A DNA stretch of 64,000 nt from positions 14,942,001 through 15,006,000 of the forward strand of contig OX387203.1 in the NCBI GenBank assembly GCA_947561715.1, in the 5' to 3' direction. Both the position numbers and the translations under genes were made by a program. The DNA is from Ascidia mentula. Taxonomy: Eukaryota; Chordata; Ascidiacea; Phlebobranchia; Ascidiidae. The notes under the pieces are model-generated. The model worked only from the letters and a program-made list of their open reading frames with translations. It was not told the origin of the DNA and searched no databases. Positions 33,006-44,746 of this stretch are shown here, in pieces (position 1 is the first letter of the stretch; every line of letters begins with the position of its first letter).

Positions 33006-35231
33006 TTATGCGGCCTTCAGTAAACACAGACGGCTCACTATATTTGTAAATTGTAATAGTCTTGTGACTTTATGGATGACTTCACCAAGACCGGAGTAGT
33101 CATACCTTGAAATTTCATGGCGGTCATTTCGCATGATGGTCGCTTCTGACTGATTCATACGGAACTGTTCGCAGTTGAATTTGGAAAAAGATTTTCTACT
33201 TCCATCACCAGAAAAAGAAGAGTTGGCATATGGTTTTTGTTGCAGTTGAACAGACTGCTTTGGTAAGCGAGGATTGTTTCCTCCTGTAATTGTTACATTG
33301 CTAATTTGGCGTTTTCTGGCCTTTGAGTATCTGGCTTTTTTAGTTTCGTGCAGAGACAGCTTATTTGCGGTTGAAAAAGAATGAAGTTTAGTTTTTTGTT
33401 GATGTTGGGGCACGTCTGTTGAGCTAAGTGTGTTTGCCACAACAATGCTAGGCTTGTCCTTTGTAGTTGTTTTGATAAGAGTGTTATTTGCATGACTGTC
33501 TCGATGCGGAACTTTTACAAGCACTGTATTTATTTGCTTTGAGCTTTCTTTCATGTTAAATTGAACTGATTTCCTGTTTTGTGATGACTGCAACAGATTT
33601 TTATCAGGTCTGATAAACAAGTCATGCTTTTGAAGGAAGTAGTATCCGAGAACAGGTCTTTTAACTTTGCAAACAGAGAAAGTTACAGGCATGTTGCCGA
33701 AGCCAATGTCAATGTTAAGTACAGTTTGTCCAAAGTAGGGTATGGGCTCTCCGCCTGGTCCAATAAAATCTGATTCAACTTCTTGGGTGTGGTGCTGTGT
33801 AACTGGGAGGAAATTTTTGGATGATCCAGTGTCCAACAGAAATGACATTTTATTATTTTTGTCGTAGACATGCGGCAAAGAGTTTGAGGCCGACTCGGAA
33901 TATTGCCGTCGATTTGGTGCTTTTGGAATCTGATTCGGTCGGTTCATAGGCTTACAGATGTTGATATTATTGACTTGATTGTAACTGCAAGGTTTGTTGC
34001 ATTTTAACGCCTTGTCACCAAAGCGTGCATGATAAAAACACAAGCCATCTGTTGACTGGTGTTGGTGCTGGGTAGACTGAGTATTTATTTGCCCTTGCCT
34101 TTGGTATTGTCGGAAGGGCTGTCTGTGATTTCCTTGTTGTGGCTCGTAATAACCGTTTTGATTTCTACACTGTTGTGCATATTCTTGTCTTGTCGGGCGG
34201 TATGAAAACTTTCGTCGGTTGGTCATATTGTTACTTTTGTTTTGTTCAACAAAATTTCTGCGACTTTGTTGTCTTTGATTGCTTATATCAGACTTTAACT
34301 CAGTAAACAGTTCTTGTATCTGACCGGTAATTCTCTGCATTTCATTATTTTGTGTCTGATCTTCCGGTACACTATAATCAGTTGGCGTAATGATTCTGTC
34401 AGCCAGCAACCCCAGCTCTTCTAGAGATATGTCTGGGTGTTGGGCGCGAAGTACATTGCTGACGTCCCTTGGCATTTTATCAAGAAAATTGTCCACCACA
34501 ATTTGGCGTGTTGTCTCGTCATAGATTGGGTCTTTTGCGCACACTGCGCATAATCGTCCCATGAAAGTTGAAGGAAGTTCACCTGAGTCTAACCTCAAAG
34601 ATTTCAGCTTTGAGAGCCAAGCTGTGCTGCTTGTTCCAGTGGACAAGCGAATTAAAGAATTTTTCAGAGTTGTATAAGGGGTAAGTGAAATAGCTGCCTG
34701 TGCAATAACGTGCTCATATCTGGCACATTGTTCTTGTGAAAATCCTGACAAAAGTTGAGCAAATTTGTCTCTGTCGTCCATTATATTATACGTTTGAAAG
34801 TATCGGTCGAGGTACAGAAAATAAGAGCGGTAGTTGTGTTGCGACCATAGTTTTGGAATTTTAATTCCAGCTGTGAAGTTAAACGTTTGACGTGGAAAAG
34901 GTGCGTTTGTAAAAACATGTTGGTCGGTGTTGGATGGCCTTATGTCAGCATGCTTATCTTGGGAGGGGGGTATGCTAAATGGGTTTCTGCCCAAACTTTC
35001 TACATCATTTGTGTTTGGTCTGGGGGAAGTGCGACCTGAAACTGTGGGATTATCAGGTGGCAGTGTGTTTCCTTGATTTTCAGCCCACAAGGTGTCGACT
35101 GGGGCTTCCATACTTGCTCTTATTTGAGTTTGATATCTAGTTCTAGATGCAATTGAGTTACCAGGTGGTACAGTTTTACGTTTTTTATTGCCTTTCTCAG
35201 CCAAAGTTGCGGACTTTACCACGTGCGGCAA
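33006..35231 (-). CDS. Gag-protease of LTR element, copy 1
   Basis: A single frame of 741 codons; the first ATG in frame is about 40 codons in. The middle region has a capsid-like helical segment. Near residue 394 is the Cys-His box CFYHARFGDKALKCNKPC, spaced CX2HX9CX3C, the unusual form typical of CsRn1-type Gag. Near residue 465 is LLDTGSSKNFLP, the active-site motif of retroviral-type aspartic proteases. No polymerase domain follows in this frame. The flanking 1.2 kb downstream has only short frames. The element is described as a mobile-element relic. Confidence 0.85.
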   Translation of the reverse strand: MPHVVKSATLAEKGNKKRKTVPPGNSIASRTRYQTQIRASMEAPVDTLWAENQGNTLPPDNPTVSGRTSPRPNTNDVESLGRNPFSIPPSQDKHADIRPSNTDQHVFTNAPFPRQTFNFTAGIKIPKLWSQHNYRSYFLYLDRYFQTYNIMDDRDKFAQLLSGFSQEQCARYEHVIAQAAISLTPYTTLKNSLIRLSTGTSSTAWLSKLKSLRLDSGELPSTFMGRLCAVCAKDPIYDETTRQIVVDNFLDKMPRDVSNVLRAQHPDISLEELGLLADRIITPTDYSVPEDQTQNNEMQRITGQIQELFTELKSDISNQRQQSRRNFVEQNKSNNMTNRRKFSYRPTRQEYAQQCRNQNGYYEPQQGNHRQPFRQYQRQGQINTQSTQHQHQSTDGLCFYHARFGDKALKCNKPCSYNQVNNINICKPMNRPNQIPKAPNRRQYSESASNSLPHVYDKNNKMSFLLDTGSSKNFLPVTQHHTQEVESDFIGPGGEPIPYFGQTVLNIDIGFGNMPVTFSVCKVKRPVLGYYFLQKHDLFIRPDKNLLQSSQNRKSVQFNMKESSKQINTVLVKVPHRDSHANNTLIKTTTKDKPSIVVANTLSSTDVPQHQQKTKLHSFSTANKLSLHETKKARYSKARKRQISNVTITGGNNPRLPKQSVQLQQKPYANSSFSGDGSRKSFSKFNCEQFRMNQSEATIMRNDRHEISRYDYSGLGEVIHKVTRLLQFTNIVSRLCLLKAA

Positions 35232-35457
35232 CGTGATGATTGTATATTAGCGTTTTGATGCAATAAATGTTTGTTGAATAAGCTGTTCTCCCTGATGGCA
35301 CTTTCCTGTAGTTCCAGTGTTCTTTCTCCGTATGGGATGTAATTAGATACAAGCTGTAGTAAATCCAATAGTAAGGTTAATCCGTTTGGCGCTTGTCCGG
35401 CCTAATCAGTGTATTCTTTTCTTTGAAAAGGATGAGGGCAGACCAGTTGCGGGTATA

Positions 35458-35571
35458 ATCCGTTATCCGTATAAATCCGTTAATCCGTATAAATCCGTTA
35501 ATCCGTATAAATCCGTTAATCCGTATAAATCCGTATAAATCCGTATAAATCCGTATAATTCGTATAATCCG
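35458..35571. repeat. Minisatellite in LTR-element leader, copy 1
   Basis: Built from CCGTATAAAT (10 bp) and CCGTTAAT (8 bp) units, first as 18-bp composites and then as 10-bp repeats. It lies between the 5' LTR and gag on the coding strand. Confidence 0.85.
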
Positions 35572-35770
35572 AACAGTTGCCGGAAGTTGTCTTCTTGTTT
35601 GTTAATGACTGGTGCAGTTGACTGCTTGCTGTTGCTGTGCTGGGTAGGCTGCTGGAACTGGAACGGGTGTGAATTAACCCGTTCGGCGGGAAATTTGGCT
35701 GCTAAATCCGAGAATGGTCGGAATAATATCCGGACAAGTTTTGATGACACTGACTTGTGCAGTGAACTCG

Positions 35771-35788
35771 CCAAACTTCTGGGCACCA
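35771..35788 (-). other. Primer-binding site candidate, copy 1
   Basis: Two bases inside the 5' LTR on the coding strand is TGGTGCCCAGAAGTTTGG, beginning with the TGG that matches a tRNA 3' CCA end. I could not assign the tRNA. Confidence 0.5.
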
Positions 35789-35790
35789 GT

Positions 35791-36793
35791 TGTCGGTTTA
35801 CCCGTTGTCGGGGTATGTCCCCGCTGGGTGACCGTGGGGTACGACTGCGTATCGGCCTCGCACCTTACGGATCCGACTGAGCCTCGTTGGCAACTCGGCC
35901 TCGTAGGCAACTTGCCTTCTCTATCTCAAGGTTTACTGTTGGAGTTAAAGAACTCCTTTACACAAGTCTGTGCGTCTTCTAAATAGTCTAACTCCCGACT
36001 AAACACATACATCCACCAAGCTTCAAGCCAGTCCAAAGTTGTTCATAAATCCATTTATTGATATAATCCAACGAATAAATCCAAGTACAGTACAGTACAA
36101 TTGGGGCTCCTATACAGTGTACTAAAGCAGAACCAACAGCCTAGACCCTTACACAGCAACAGTTAAAACACACTGATTTTGAAGGCGCTAGTCGCTCTGC
36201 TTATATAGTCTGCGGTTGTTGCGCAACTTGAATGCAACTTGAAGTTGACCGATTTGGTCGATTACGTCAGTTATTTATATAGCTTAATTAACTAAGTGCC
36301 CTAATAGGTTATTTATGTATAGGTAGACTTTGTTTTCAGAATAACTAAAAGTAGTTATGTTTATTTTAGCTTTATTTATCATTTGCGAAAGAAGTACTTG
36401 TGTTTAAATCAACCTTTATTTATTATTTGCCAAAGAAATGTCTGTAATTATTTTAACTTGATTTACATAGTTAGTTTGGTTGCCTAAGTTACCTATATGA
36501 CTTTATTGCCCAAATTACATCGTTTATAACACATCTATAATGTGGCTGCTTCTACCGGCTACAATTTTTTCACCTGCCACCAGCTCGGCAGGTTTTTCCT
36601 ATTAAATTGTCCGGTCAGGAATTGACCTAAACCGGAAATGAGTTCTTCTTTTTTCCCATGTCGTTTTATTGGACATCACAACTTGGACATGCGTTGAACG
36701 CGTGATTACAGTGACTTTGGTTTTAACTCTCGGTCATAACATAGTTATACGCTTTGGGCCTTTTATAGTATATACATGTGTTGTGTGGCGACA
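35791..36793 (-). repeat. LTR, middle (shared)
   Basis: Same sequence as the left LTR, offset by 5040 bp. It serves as 5' LTR of one internal region and 3' LTR of the other. Confidence 0.9.
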
Positions 36794-38045
36794 TAATACC
36801 CCCCCGCTTGTCTGGTACTTGCGGTCCATATATGAACGCAAGTTGTTGGTTCTGTTGAAGAGAGCGACGTACAAAGTACACTCACAAATATATTTTATAG
36901 TACACCAAAACATATATATATATATTTACACAAATTTCCGTTGTTCGATTGTAACATATATACATATAACAAAGCAATCACGGGACACAATTGTTTAGAC
37001 TTGGAGACATTTACAAAGATATAATTGTAGATCTATAGATTATTTTAGTACATTATGGAGAGCAACGAGAATACATATACACAAATTTTACATTGATACA
37101 TAGGCGATAGCTGTTGTTATTAACACAGTAACAAGCGTATAATTGATGTTAAGTAAGCGTATGATTATTAATAGTTGCCACTATGTGGACTATATATCTC
37201 TTTTATTATTTCGCTTTGTCGCTTTGCGAAACTGTTTATAGCGTTATTAGGCTTTACACCATTGAAATTGCAAGCAAGGTGTAAGTAGGTGCACGCGCAT
37301 TCGTTGTTTGTATCGTGAAATGGCTTGAAAAATTGCTTCAAAATTTTGAACTGTGGAAGAGTGATTACATAGGATACCAACTACTTCCACGTTTATGCGC
37401 TTGGTGCCATTAAATATCGGTAAAAGTGAGATATTGGACAGAAGTGTCCTCATGAACAAGGCTGTAAATGGCTGTAAAATGCCTTGTGTGTTGAAGATAA
37501 AAACGCGATTCGCATTCCTCGAGGTAAATACAAATCGCGAACTAAAGTGAAGATCTACGTTATTTATTGCAAGAAGACCCATTCCACGTCACCCGACTGG
37601 GCCCAAATCAGGTTCAGTGGAACGGAGTCTTGTCGCGAATAGATTCCAAACGTAGGGATCTCATGACTTATATTTATTTGAACAGCACAATTGCATTAAT
37701 ATGTCGGCTGCCGCAGTCACTGATCGAGTGACCCCATTCAGTTATTATAAGGTTTTGTGGGGTTGATCACTGCTGATGTTTACGTGTTGAAGGATGCGCG
37801 TCGCATAAGATAGCTGCCTCAGGAATTTATATCCTGATTTGAGAGATGCAGAAGGAAAGGCGATGCACGTTGCATGAGATTACATTGGCGGAGTGAAATT
37901 GTGTTAAGCATTGATTCGGTTCTTATACATATATAAACACATATAACGTTTTGGTGGGTCAAACATAAAAAATGTAACGAATCTATGTAAAAATTGTGCG
38001 TCGTTGATTTATCAAAATTCTTGCAGATGCCGGGTGTTGGAAATT

Positions 38046-40271
38046 TTATGCGGCCTTCAGTAAACACAGACGGCTCACTATATTTGTAAATTGTAATAGT
38101 CTTGTGACTTTATGGATGACTTCACCAAGACCGGAGTAGTCATACCTTGAAATTTCATGGCGGTCATTTCGCATGATGGTCGCTTCTGACTGATTCATAC
38201 GGAACTGTTCGCAGTTGAATTTGGAAAAAGATTTTCTACTTCCATCACCAGAAAAAGAAGAGTTGGCATATGGTTTTTGTTGCAGTTGAACAGACTGCTT
38301 TGGTAAGCGAGGATTGTTTCCTCCTGTAATTGTTACATTGCTAATTTGGCGTTTTCTGGCCTTTGAGTATCTGGCTTTTTTAGTTTCGTGCAGAGACAGC
38401 TTATTTGCGGTTGAAAAAGAATGAAGTTTAGTTTTTTGTTGATGTTGGGGCACGTCTGTTGAGCTAAGTGTGTTTGCCACAACAATGCTAGGCTTGTCCT
38501 TTGTAGTTGTTTTGATAAGAGTGTTATTTGCATGACTGTCTCGATGCGGAACTTTTACAAGCACTGTATTTATTTGCTTTGAGCTTTCTTTCATGTTAAA
38601 TTGAACTGATTTCCTGTTTTGTGATGACTGCAACAGATTTTTATCAGGTCTGATAAACAAGTCATGCTTTTGAAGGAAGTAGTATCCGAGAACAGGTCTT
38701 TTAACTTTGCAAACAGAGAAAGTTACAGGCATGTTGCCGAAGCCAATGTCAATGTTAAGTACAGTTTGTCCAAAGTAGGGTATGGGCTCTCCGCCTGGTC
38801 CAATAAAATCTGATTCAACTTCTTGGGTGTGGTGCTGTGTAACTGGGAGGAAATTTTTGGATGATCCAGTGTCCAACAGAAATGACATTTTATTATTTTT
38901 GTCGTAGACATGCGGCAAAGAGTTTGAGGCCGACTCGGAATATTGCCGTCGATTTGGTGCTTTTGGAATCTGATTCGGTCGGTTCATAGGCTTACAGATG
39001 TTGATATTATTGACTTGATTGTAACTGCAAGGTTTGTTGCATTTTAACGCCTTGTCACCAAAGCGTGCATGATAAAAACACAAGCCATCTGTTGACTGGT
39101 GTTGGTGCTGGGTAGACTGAGTATTTATTTGCCCTTGCCTTTGGTATTGTCGGAAGGGCTGTCTGTGATTTCCTTGTTGTGGCTCGTAATAACCGTTTTG
39201 ATTTCTACACTGTTGTGCATATTCTTGTCTTGTCGGGCGGTATGAAAACTTTCGTCGGTTGGTCATATTGTTACTTTTGTTTTGTTCAACAAAATTTCTG
39301 CGACTTTGTTGTCTTTGATTGCTTATATCAGACTTTAACTCAGTAAACAGTTCTTGTATCTGACCGGTAATTCTCTGCATTTCATTATTTTGTGTCTGAT
39401 CTTCCGGTACACTATAATCAGTTGGCGTAATGATTCTGTCAGCCAGCAACCCCAGCTCTTCTAGAGATATGTCTGGGTGTTGGGCGCGAAGTACATTGCT
39501 GACGTCCCTTGGCATTTTATCAAGAAAATTGTCCACCACAATTTGGCGTGTTGTCTCGTCATAGATTGGGTCTTTTGCGCACACTGCGCATAATCGTCCC
39601 ATGAAAGTTGAAGGAAGTTCACCTGAGTCTAACCTCAAAGATTTCAGCTTTGAGAGCCAAGCTGTGCTGCTTGTTCCAGTGGACAAGCGAATTAAAGAAT
39701 TTTTCAGAGTTGTATAAGGGGTAAGTGAAATAGCTGCCTGTGCAATAACGTGCTCATATCTGGCACATTGTTCTTGTGAAAATCCTGACAAAAGTTGAGC
39801 AAATTTGTCTCTGTCGTCCATTATATTATACGTTTGAAAGTATCGGTCGAGGTACAGAAAATAAGAGCGGTAGTTGTGTTGCGACCATAGTTTTGGAATT
39901 TTAATTCCAGCTGTGAAGTTAAACGTTTGACGTGGAAAAGGTGCGTTTGTAAAAACATGTTGGTCGGTGTTGGATGGCCTTATGTCAGCATGCTTATCTT
40001 GGGAGGGGGGTATGCTAAATGGGTTTCTGCCCAAACTTTCTACATCATTTGTGTTTGGTCTGGGGGAAGTGCGACCTGAAACTGTGGGATTATCAGGTGG
40101 CAGTGTGTTTCCTTGATTTTCAGCCCACAAGGTGTCGACTGGGGCTTCCATACTTGCTCTTATTTGAGTTTGATATCTAGTTCTAGATGCAATTGAGTTA
40201 CCAGGTGGTACAGTTTTACGTTTTTTATTGCCTTTCTCAGCCAAAGTTGCGGACTTTACCACGTGCGGCAA
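38046..40271 (-). CDS. Gag-protease of LTR element, copy 2
   Basis: Predicted protein identical to copy 1, offset by 5040 bp: same Cys-His box and aspartic protease motif. Its identity to copy 1 supports a very recent tandem duplication of the element or an assembly duplication. Confidence 0.85.
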   Translation of the reverse strand: MPHVVKSATLAEKGNKKRKTVPPGNSIASRTRYQTQIRASMEAPVDTLWAENQGNTLPPDNPTVSGRTSPRPNTNDVESLGRNPFSIPPSQDKHADIRPSNTDQHVFTNAPFPRQTFNFTAGIKIPKLWSQHNYRSYFLYLDRYFQTYNIMDDRDKFAQLLSGFSQEQCARYEHVIAQAAISLTPYTTLKNSLIRLSTGTSSTAWLSKLKSLRLDSGELPSTFMGRLCAVCAKDPIYDETTRQIVVDNFLDKMPRDVSNVLRAQHPDISLEELGLLADRIITPTDYSVPEDQTQNNEMQRITGQIQELFTELKSDISNQRQQSRRNFVEQNKSNNMTNRRKFSYRPTRQEYAQQCRNQNGYYEPQQGNHRQPFRQYQRQGQINTQSTQHQHQSTDGLCFYHARFGDKALKCNKPCSYNQVNNINICKPMNRPNQIPKAPNRRQYSESASNSLPHVYDKNNKMSFLLDTGSSKNFLPVTQHHTQEVESDFIGPGGEPIPYFGQTVLNIDIGFGNMPVTFSVCKVKRPVLGYYFLQKHDLFIRPDKNLLQSSQNRKSVQFNMKESSKQINTVLVKVPHRDSHANNTLIKTTTKDKPSIVVANTLSSTDVPQHQQKTKLHSFSTANKLSLHETKKARYSKARKRQISNVTITGGNNPRLPKQSVQLQQKPYANSSFSGDGSRKSFSKFNCEQFRMNQSEATIMRNDRHEISRYDYSGLGEVIHKVTRLLQFTNIVSRLCLLKAA

Positions 40272-40497
40272 CGTGATGATTGTATATTAGCGTTTTGATG
40301 CAATAAATGTTTGTTGAATAAGCTGTTCTCCCTGATGGCACTTTCCTGTAGTTCCAGTGTTCTTTCTCCGTATGGGATGTAATTAGATACAAGCTGTAGT
40401 AAATCCAATAGTAAGGTTAATCCGTTTGGCGCTTGTCCGGCCTAATCAGTGTATTCTTTTCTTTGAAAAGGATGAGGGCAGACCAGTTGCGGGTATA

Positions 40498-40611
40498 ATC
40501 CGTTATCCGTATAAATCCGTTAATCCGTATAAATCCGTTAATCCGTATAAATCCGTTAATCCGTATAAATCCGTATAAATCCGTATAAATCCGTATAATT
40601 CGTATAATCCG
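40498..40611. repeat. Minisatellite in LTR-element leader, copy 2
   Basis: Same array with the same number and order of 10- and 8-bp units as at 35458-35571. Because such arrays change length quickly, their identity argues that the two internal regions separated very recently. Confidence 0.85.
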
Positions 40612-40810
40612 AACAGTTGCCGGAAGTTGTCTTCTTGTTTGTTAATGACTGGTGCAGTTGACTGCTTGCTGTTGCTGTGCTGGGTAGGCTGCTGGAACTG
40701 GAACGGGTGTGAATTAACCCGTTCGGCGGGAAATTTGGCTGCTAAATCCGAGAATGGTCGGAATAATATCCGGACAAGTTTTGATGACACTGACTTGTGC
40801 AGTGAACTCG

Positions 40811-40828
40811 CCAAACTTCTGGGCACCA
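40811..40828 (-). other. Primer-binding site candidate, copy 2
   Basis: Same site next to the right (5') LTR, with a 2-nt gap from the LTR end. Confidence 0.5.
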
Positions 40829-40830
40829 GT

Positions 40831-41833
40831 TGTCGGTTTACCCGTTGTCGGGGTATGTCCCCGCTGGGTGACCGTGGGGTACGACTGCGTATCGGCCTCG
40901 CACCTTACGGATCCGACTGAGCCTCGTTGGCAACTCGGCCTCGTAGGCAACTTGCCTTCTCTATCTCAAGGTTTACTGTTGGAGTTAAAGAACTCCTTTA
41001 CACAAGTCTGTGCGTCTTCTAAATAGTCTAACTCCCGACTAAACACATACATCCACCAAGCTTCAAGCCAGTCCAAAGTTGTTCATAAATCCATTTATTG
41101 ATATAATCCAACGAATAAATCCAAGTACAGTACAGTACAATTGGGGCTCCTATACAGTGTACTAAAGCAGAACCAACAGCCTAGACCCTTACACAGCAAC
41201 AGTTAAAACACACTGATTTTGAAGGCGCTAGTCGCTCTGCTTATATAGTCTGCGGTTGTTGCGCAACTTGAATGCAACTTGAAGTTGACCGATTTGGTCG
41301 ATTACGTCAGTTATTTATATAGCTTAATTAACTAAGTGCCCTAATAGGTTATTTATGTATAGGTAGACTTTGTTTTCAGAATAACTAAAAGTAGTTATGT
41401 TTATTTTAGCTTTATTTATCATTTGCGAAAGAAGTACTTGTGTTTAAATCAACCTTTATTTATTATTTGCCAAAGAAATGTCTGTAATTATTTTAACTTG
41501 ATTTACATAGTTAGTTTGGTTGCCTAAGTTACCTATATGACTTTATTGCCCAAATTACATCGTTTATAACACATCTATAATGTGGCTGCTTCTACCGGCT
41601 ACAATTTTTTCACCTGCCACCAGCTCGGCAGGTTTTTCCTATTAAATTGTCCGGTCAGGAATTGACCTAAACCGGAAATGAGTTCTTCTTTTTTCCCATG
41701 TCGTTTTATTGGACATCACAACTTGGACATGCGTTGAACGCGTGATTACAGTGACTTTGGTTTTAACTCTCGGTCATAACATAGTTATACGCTTTGGGCC
41801 TTTTATAGTATATACATGTGTTGTGTGGCGACA
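40831..41833 (-). repeat. LTR, right
   Basis: Same sequence again, followed by GTAT and then host sequence matching intron 2 of the NLR gene in units 2 and 4. On the coding strand it is the 5' LTR of the array. Confidence 0.9.
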
Positions 41834-44268
41834 GTATCATCATATTTTCTTTTCAAATGCTTGTTTACAAAGTTTTAGTTAATGGAACTTCTTTGCTTCG
41901 GAGTAGGAACAAACGTAATTTCAGATGACATCAATAAACATCACAGAGTATATTTAGTTGTAACAGGCAAATTTCGAGTTGTAACTCTCTGATTGGTTGT
42001 ATTTTTACCCACAATGCAGTACACTTTATGGAGGATAAAACAAAATCTGCTAAAGGACGCATATTGGAATCTTCTATTAAAATAAGTTTGGCGGCGGAAC
42101 ATTTCCACCTTGTATTTGATCCTCTGTTACAATAGAAGGAGGACGTCACAAAGCAATCAGTGAAGCAATGGGGTCAATTTTAGGGTTGAGTTAGCACGTA
42201 TGCATGTGCTGTTGCTTGGGCGAATTTGAGCCAGTTTCGTGCAGTTTTGAGTAGAGTTTTGGGCGTGTTAATTCAGGTAGCTACGTGGTAACGTGTGCTG
42301 TATAAAATTGAGCCAAAAGGCGTTTCAAACTTCAGGTTATATCTGCAGAATAATTAAAGACTTATGTTTGCGTTGAACGGCAAAAAAAATTCTGGTTTTC
42401 TACTAGTTATGTTCCCAGTTCTAAATTATCCGGCCTGGCGAAACCTATAGTGTGAAGAAAGTGTGCAGAAAAAGTGGACGCGAACATATGAGCGGGAAGT
42501 AAATCAATCGAAATCATAATCACTCAGCAAAACATGGGAAACAAGCCAGGTTTTTTAACAAGGTTGTATATTTTCTGTTTTTCAGAGGAAGAACTTTTAT
42601 CGATTGTATGAGAGTGTTTCCGTTCCACAGTCAGCAAAAAAGCTTCATCAAAGATAGACGTATGGTGTTTTAGCTACAGTGTTTGTTTTACATGTTGGCC
42701 AAACAAGCGTGAAGAAAATTCCTCACTTTCTAAGCCCAGGTGATTGGCGTGAAGATGCCTTGGTAACTTACTGGCACCGTAGCTTCATTTGACAGTTTGG
42801 CTTAACACCAGATACGGTAAACTGGAATCTTCTGATGTCCACCGTAATCCATATTGGAAATAGCTGTCCCTGTACTGTCGTATCTACCAACTGATTTAAA
42901 CGTTTTCACAAACACTTTTACTTCCCGTATGTTTGCACAGTTTCGCTTGTCACTGCTACCGAAATATTCCAACACTTGTCCTCAAATGGTTTGTAAAATG
43001 GTTACGTAGGTTATTTGTGATGTCACGAGGTTATGAGTTGTGAGCAAAGTATTGAAACAATTCATGGTTTGATGCCACATAACCAGAATGTTTGCAGTGG
43101 CAACATATAAGCGCATGTGTAGAATGGTTTCATATCTCCGTCGAAACTCTTTCATCAATTTTTCGCGGCACACATAGTTTGCGAAACCTGTTGAATGCAT
43201 TATTCTGACAAGCTGTAAAGTGCACTATTCGTTCAAGTAGACAAAAATGATCGCATTCTCATCATGATTCTGCAAGGGAAGTGAGAGCTCCCGAGCATCT
43301 GGATCCAAACACAAATTACTAAACACATAAAAGTATCTGAAAACTTTTTTACACCTTTCACGCAAAAATGTCACGGACAGAATGCTTTCGTCTTTAATGC
43401 TGAAGTCAGACACATTCTTATTTCAATCGGAATATGACTTTCCTAAAAGGCAGAGGTCGGTGTTGTGACATCCAAGACACGCACGCCCACAGCCCCCAAC
43501 AACTACTGTAACTGGAACTTAGACAGCCTCTATCTAAGTGGTATATATGTTAATTGCTCTTGCTCAGTCGCTCTCTCTTAAGCACTCGGTTACCCAGTTT
43601 TAAATTCCATTGATATGACTCTTGTGCTATAATTCGTAAACGCATTCTGTTCACGGAGTCAAATTAGTTATAGTGCAGAACACGCCCCAGAAGATGAGAA
43701 CTTAGTCACAACAGCCAAGTTCACAGCGCTGCGTCTAACCCATGCTCCGCAATGGAGTTTTAGGTGCTTGATAATTTCTGAAATTACATAAACTCATTAC
43801 ATAAAAGCCAAACATGTACAAGAACTTGCATTCCCAGACATAGCACCAGATTTCCATAGCAATGCATCATGTATAGCAACCTAACTGATCATTGGTAGCT
43901 AGATTGCTGACAACCATAAACAAAAATGTAGAATGGATTCAGTGAAATATTATCTGTAGTGACAATTTTAAGGTGATAATGTCCACGTCATTTAATCAGA
44001 GTCTAACGGTCTAAGTCACATAATATGTTGAATTAGATTCTATGTTGTCGTTGGGGCTAGACACAGATATTGTTAAATGAGTCGCAATTATGCTAACAAT
44101 TTTGTCATCTCCAAATGGTCGAATATAAATGCTAAATCAGTTTGGTTTCCACTTGAATACAAGCATTTGTATCCCAACCTATTGAGCGAAGCGTTTATGT
44201 AAACAGGCTTAGCGAGTATTGAGCGGGAAATGCTGAAGTGAAACGTTTATCACTTGATTGTTTTGTAC
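41834..44268 (-). other. NLR intron 2 continuation, unit 3
   Basis: Resumes host sequence after the LTR array. It is collinear with 18440-19860 of unit 2 and in part with 63485-64000 of unit 4, plus unit-specific insertions near 41880-42600. I see no coding exon in it. Confidence 0.5.
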
Positions 44269-44401
44269 CTTGTTGCCCCCCTTGGGGTTTTATGGCAGCA
44301 TCTGTGTTAGCTGGTGATGCTGTTGGCGGCTGTTGTTGCTGTATCACAGTATTCTAATGTACAATTGGCTGGTGCACATATACATCACCAATTTGAAGGT
44401 T
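44269..44401 (-). pseudogene. Alternative NLR N-terminal exon (Gln/Pro-rich), unit 3
   Basis: Acceptor TTCATTCCAG resembles that of exon 2. The 133-nt exon enters in phase 0 and leaves in phase 1 (CAAG|GTACAA), the same phases as exon 2. It reads NLQIGDVYVHQPIVH, one in-frame TAG, then NTVIQQQQPPTASPANTDAA and GGQQ. The start NLxxGDV-H-Q echoes exon 2, so it looks like a diverged duplicate of that exon. It is absent from unit 2. Confidence 0.45.
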
Positions 44402-44746
44402 CTGGAATGAAATGGTGCACCTTTGCCATGGAGCTAGCGGCAAATAACAAGTTGTTTGCTAGTTTTGGGACAGAGGACTTCTCAATTTGTGCAGCCGCAA
44501 ATAGATTTGACTTGATATAACTTACAATTCAACATTTGCAAACATTTTTCCAAACCTGAGCAAAACCCGAAAGTTCTCTATTTACGAAGTACATTATCTT
44601 TCAGTTTCTGCGCACTACACTCGGCGCGTTCATTAGAGACGAACGTGGCAAACACCTATGGAGCGCAACCTTTTAGAGTTAAGTCAAATTCTCCATGACT
44701 ATTAGTCTCTTCTGCAGGGCATAAATAGAAACGGCAACAAGCTTAC

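Larger units (their letters stand above)
30751..41833 (-). mobile_element. Tandem LTR retrotransposon (CsRn1-like Ty3/Gypsy), LTR-int-LTR-int-LTR
   Basis: Three 1003-bp LTRs (TG...CA) alternate with two 4037-bp internal regions at an exact 5040-bp period. The copies look identical wherever I compared them. A 4-bp duplication GTAT flanks the whole array (30747-30750 and 41834-41837). Units 2 and 4 show the empty site. The coding strand is minus. Each internal region has a primer-binding-like site, a minisatellite leader and a Gag-protease frame. Reverse transcriptase, RNase H and integrase are not recognisable, so it looks non-autonomous. The Cys-His motif pattern points to the CsRn1 clade. 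Identical LTRs imply a very recent origin, with the tandem form made by unequal recombination or by assembly. Confidence 0.85.

Noticed and set aside
35463-35786. 107-codon minus-strand frame ending in DLYGLT repeats in the LTR element leader
   Set aside because: The repeats come from the 18/10-bp minisatellite, and the frame lies in the untranslated leader before gag.
35791-40830. Treating the second 5040-bp period as certainly an assembly error
   Set aside because: Tandem LTR elements are known to form by unequal exchange, and the flanking GTAT duplication is consistent with a real event. The sequence alone cannot decide, so it is reported with that caveat.
44314-44520. 68-codon plus-strand frame with a signal-peptide-like start
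   Set aside because: It overlaps the minus-strand exon 44269-44401, whose splice phases match the NLR gene; there is no other support for the plus-strand frame.
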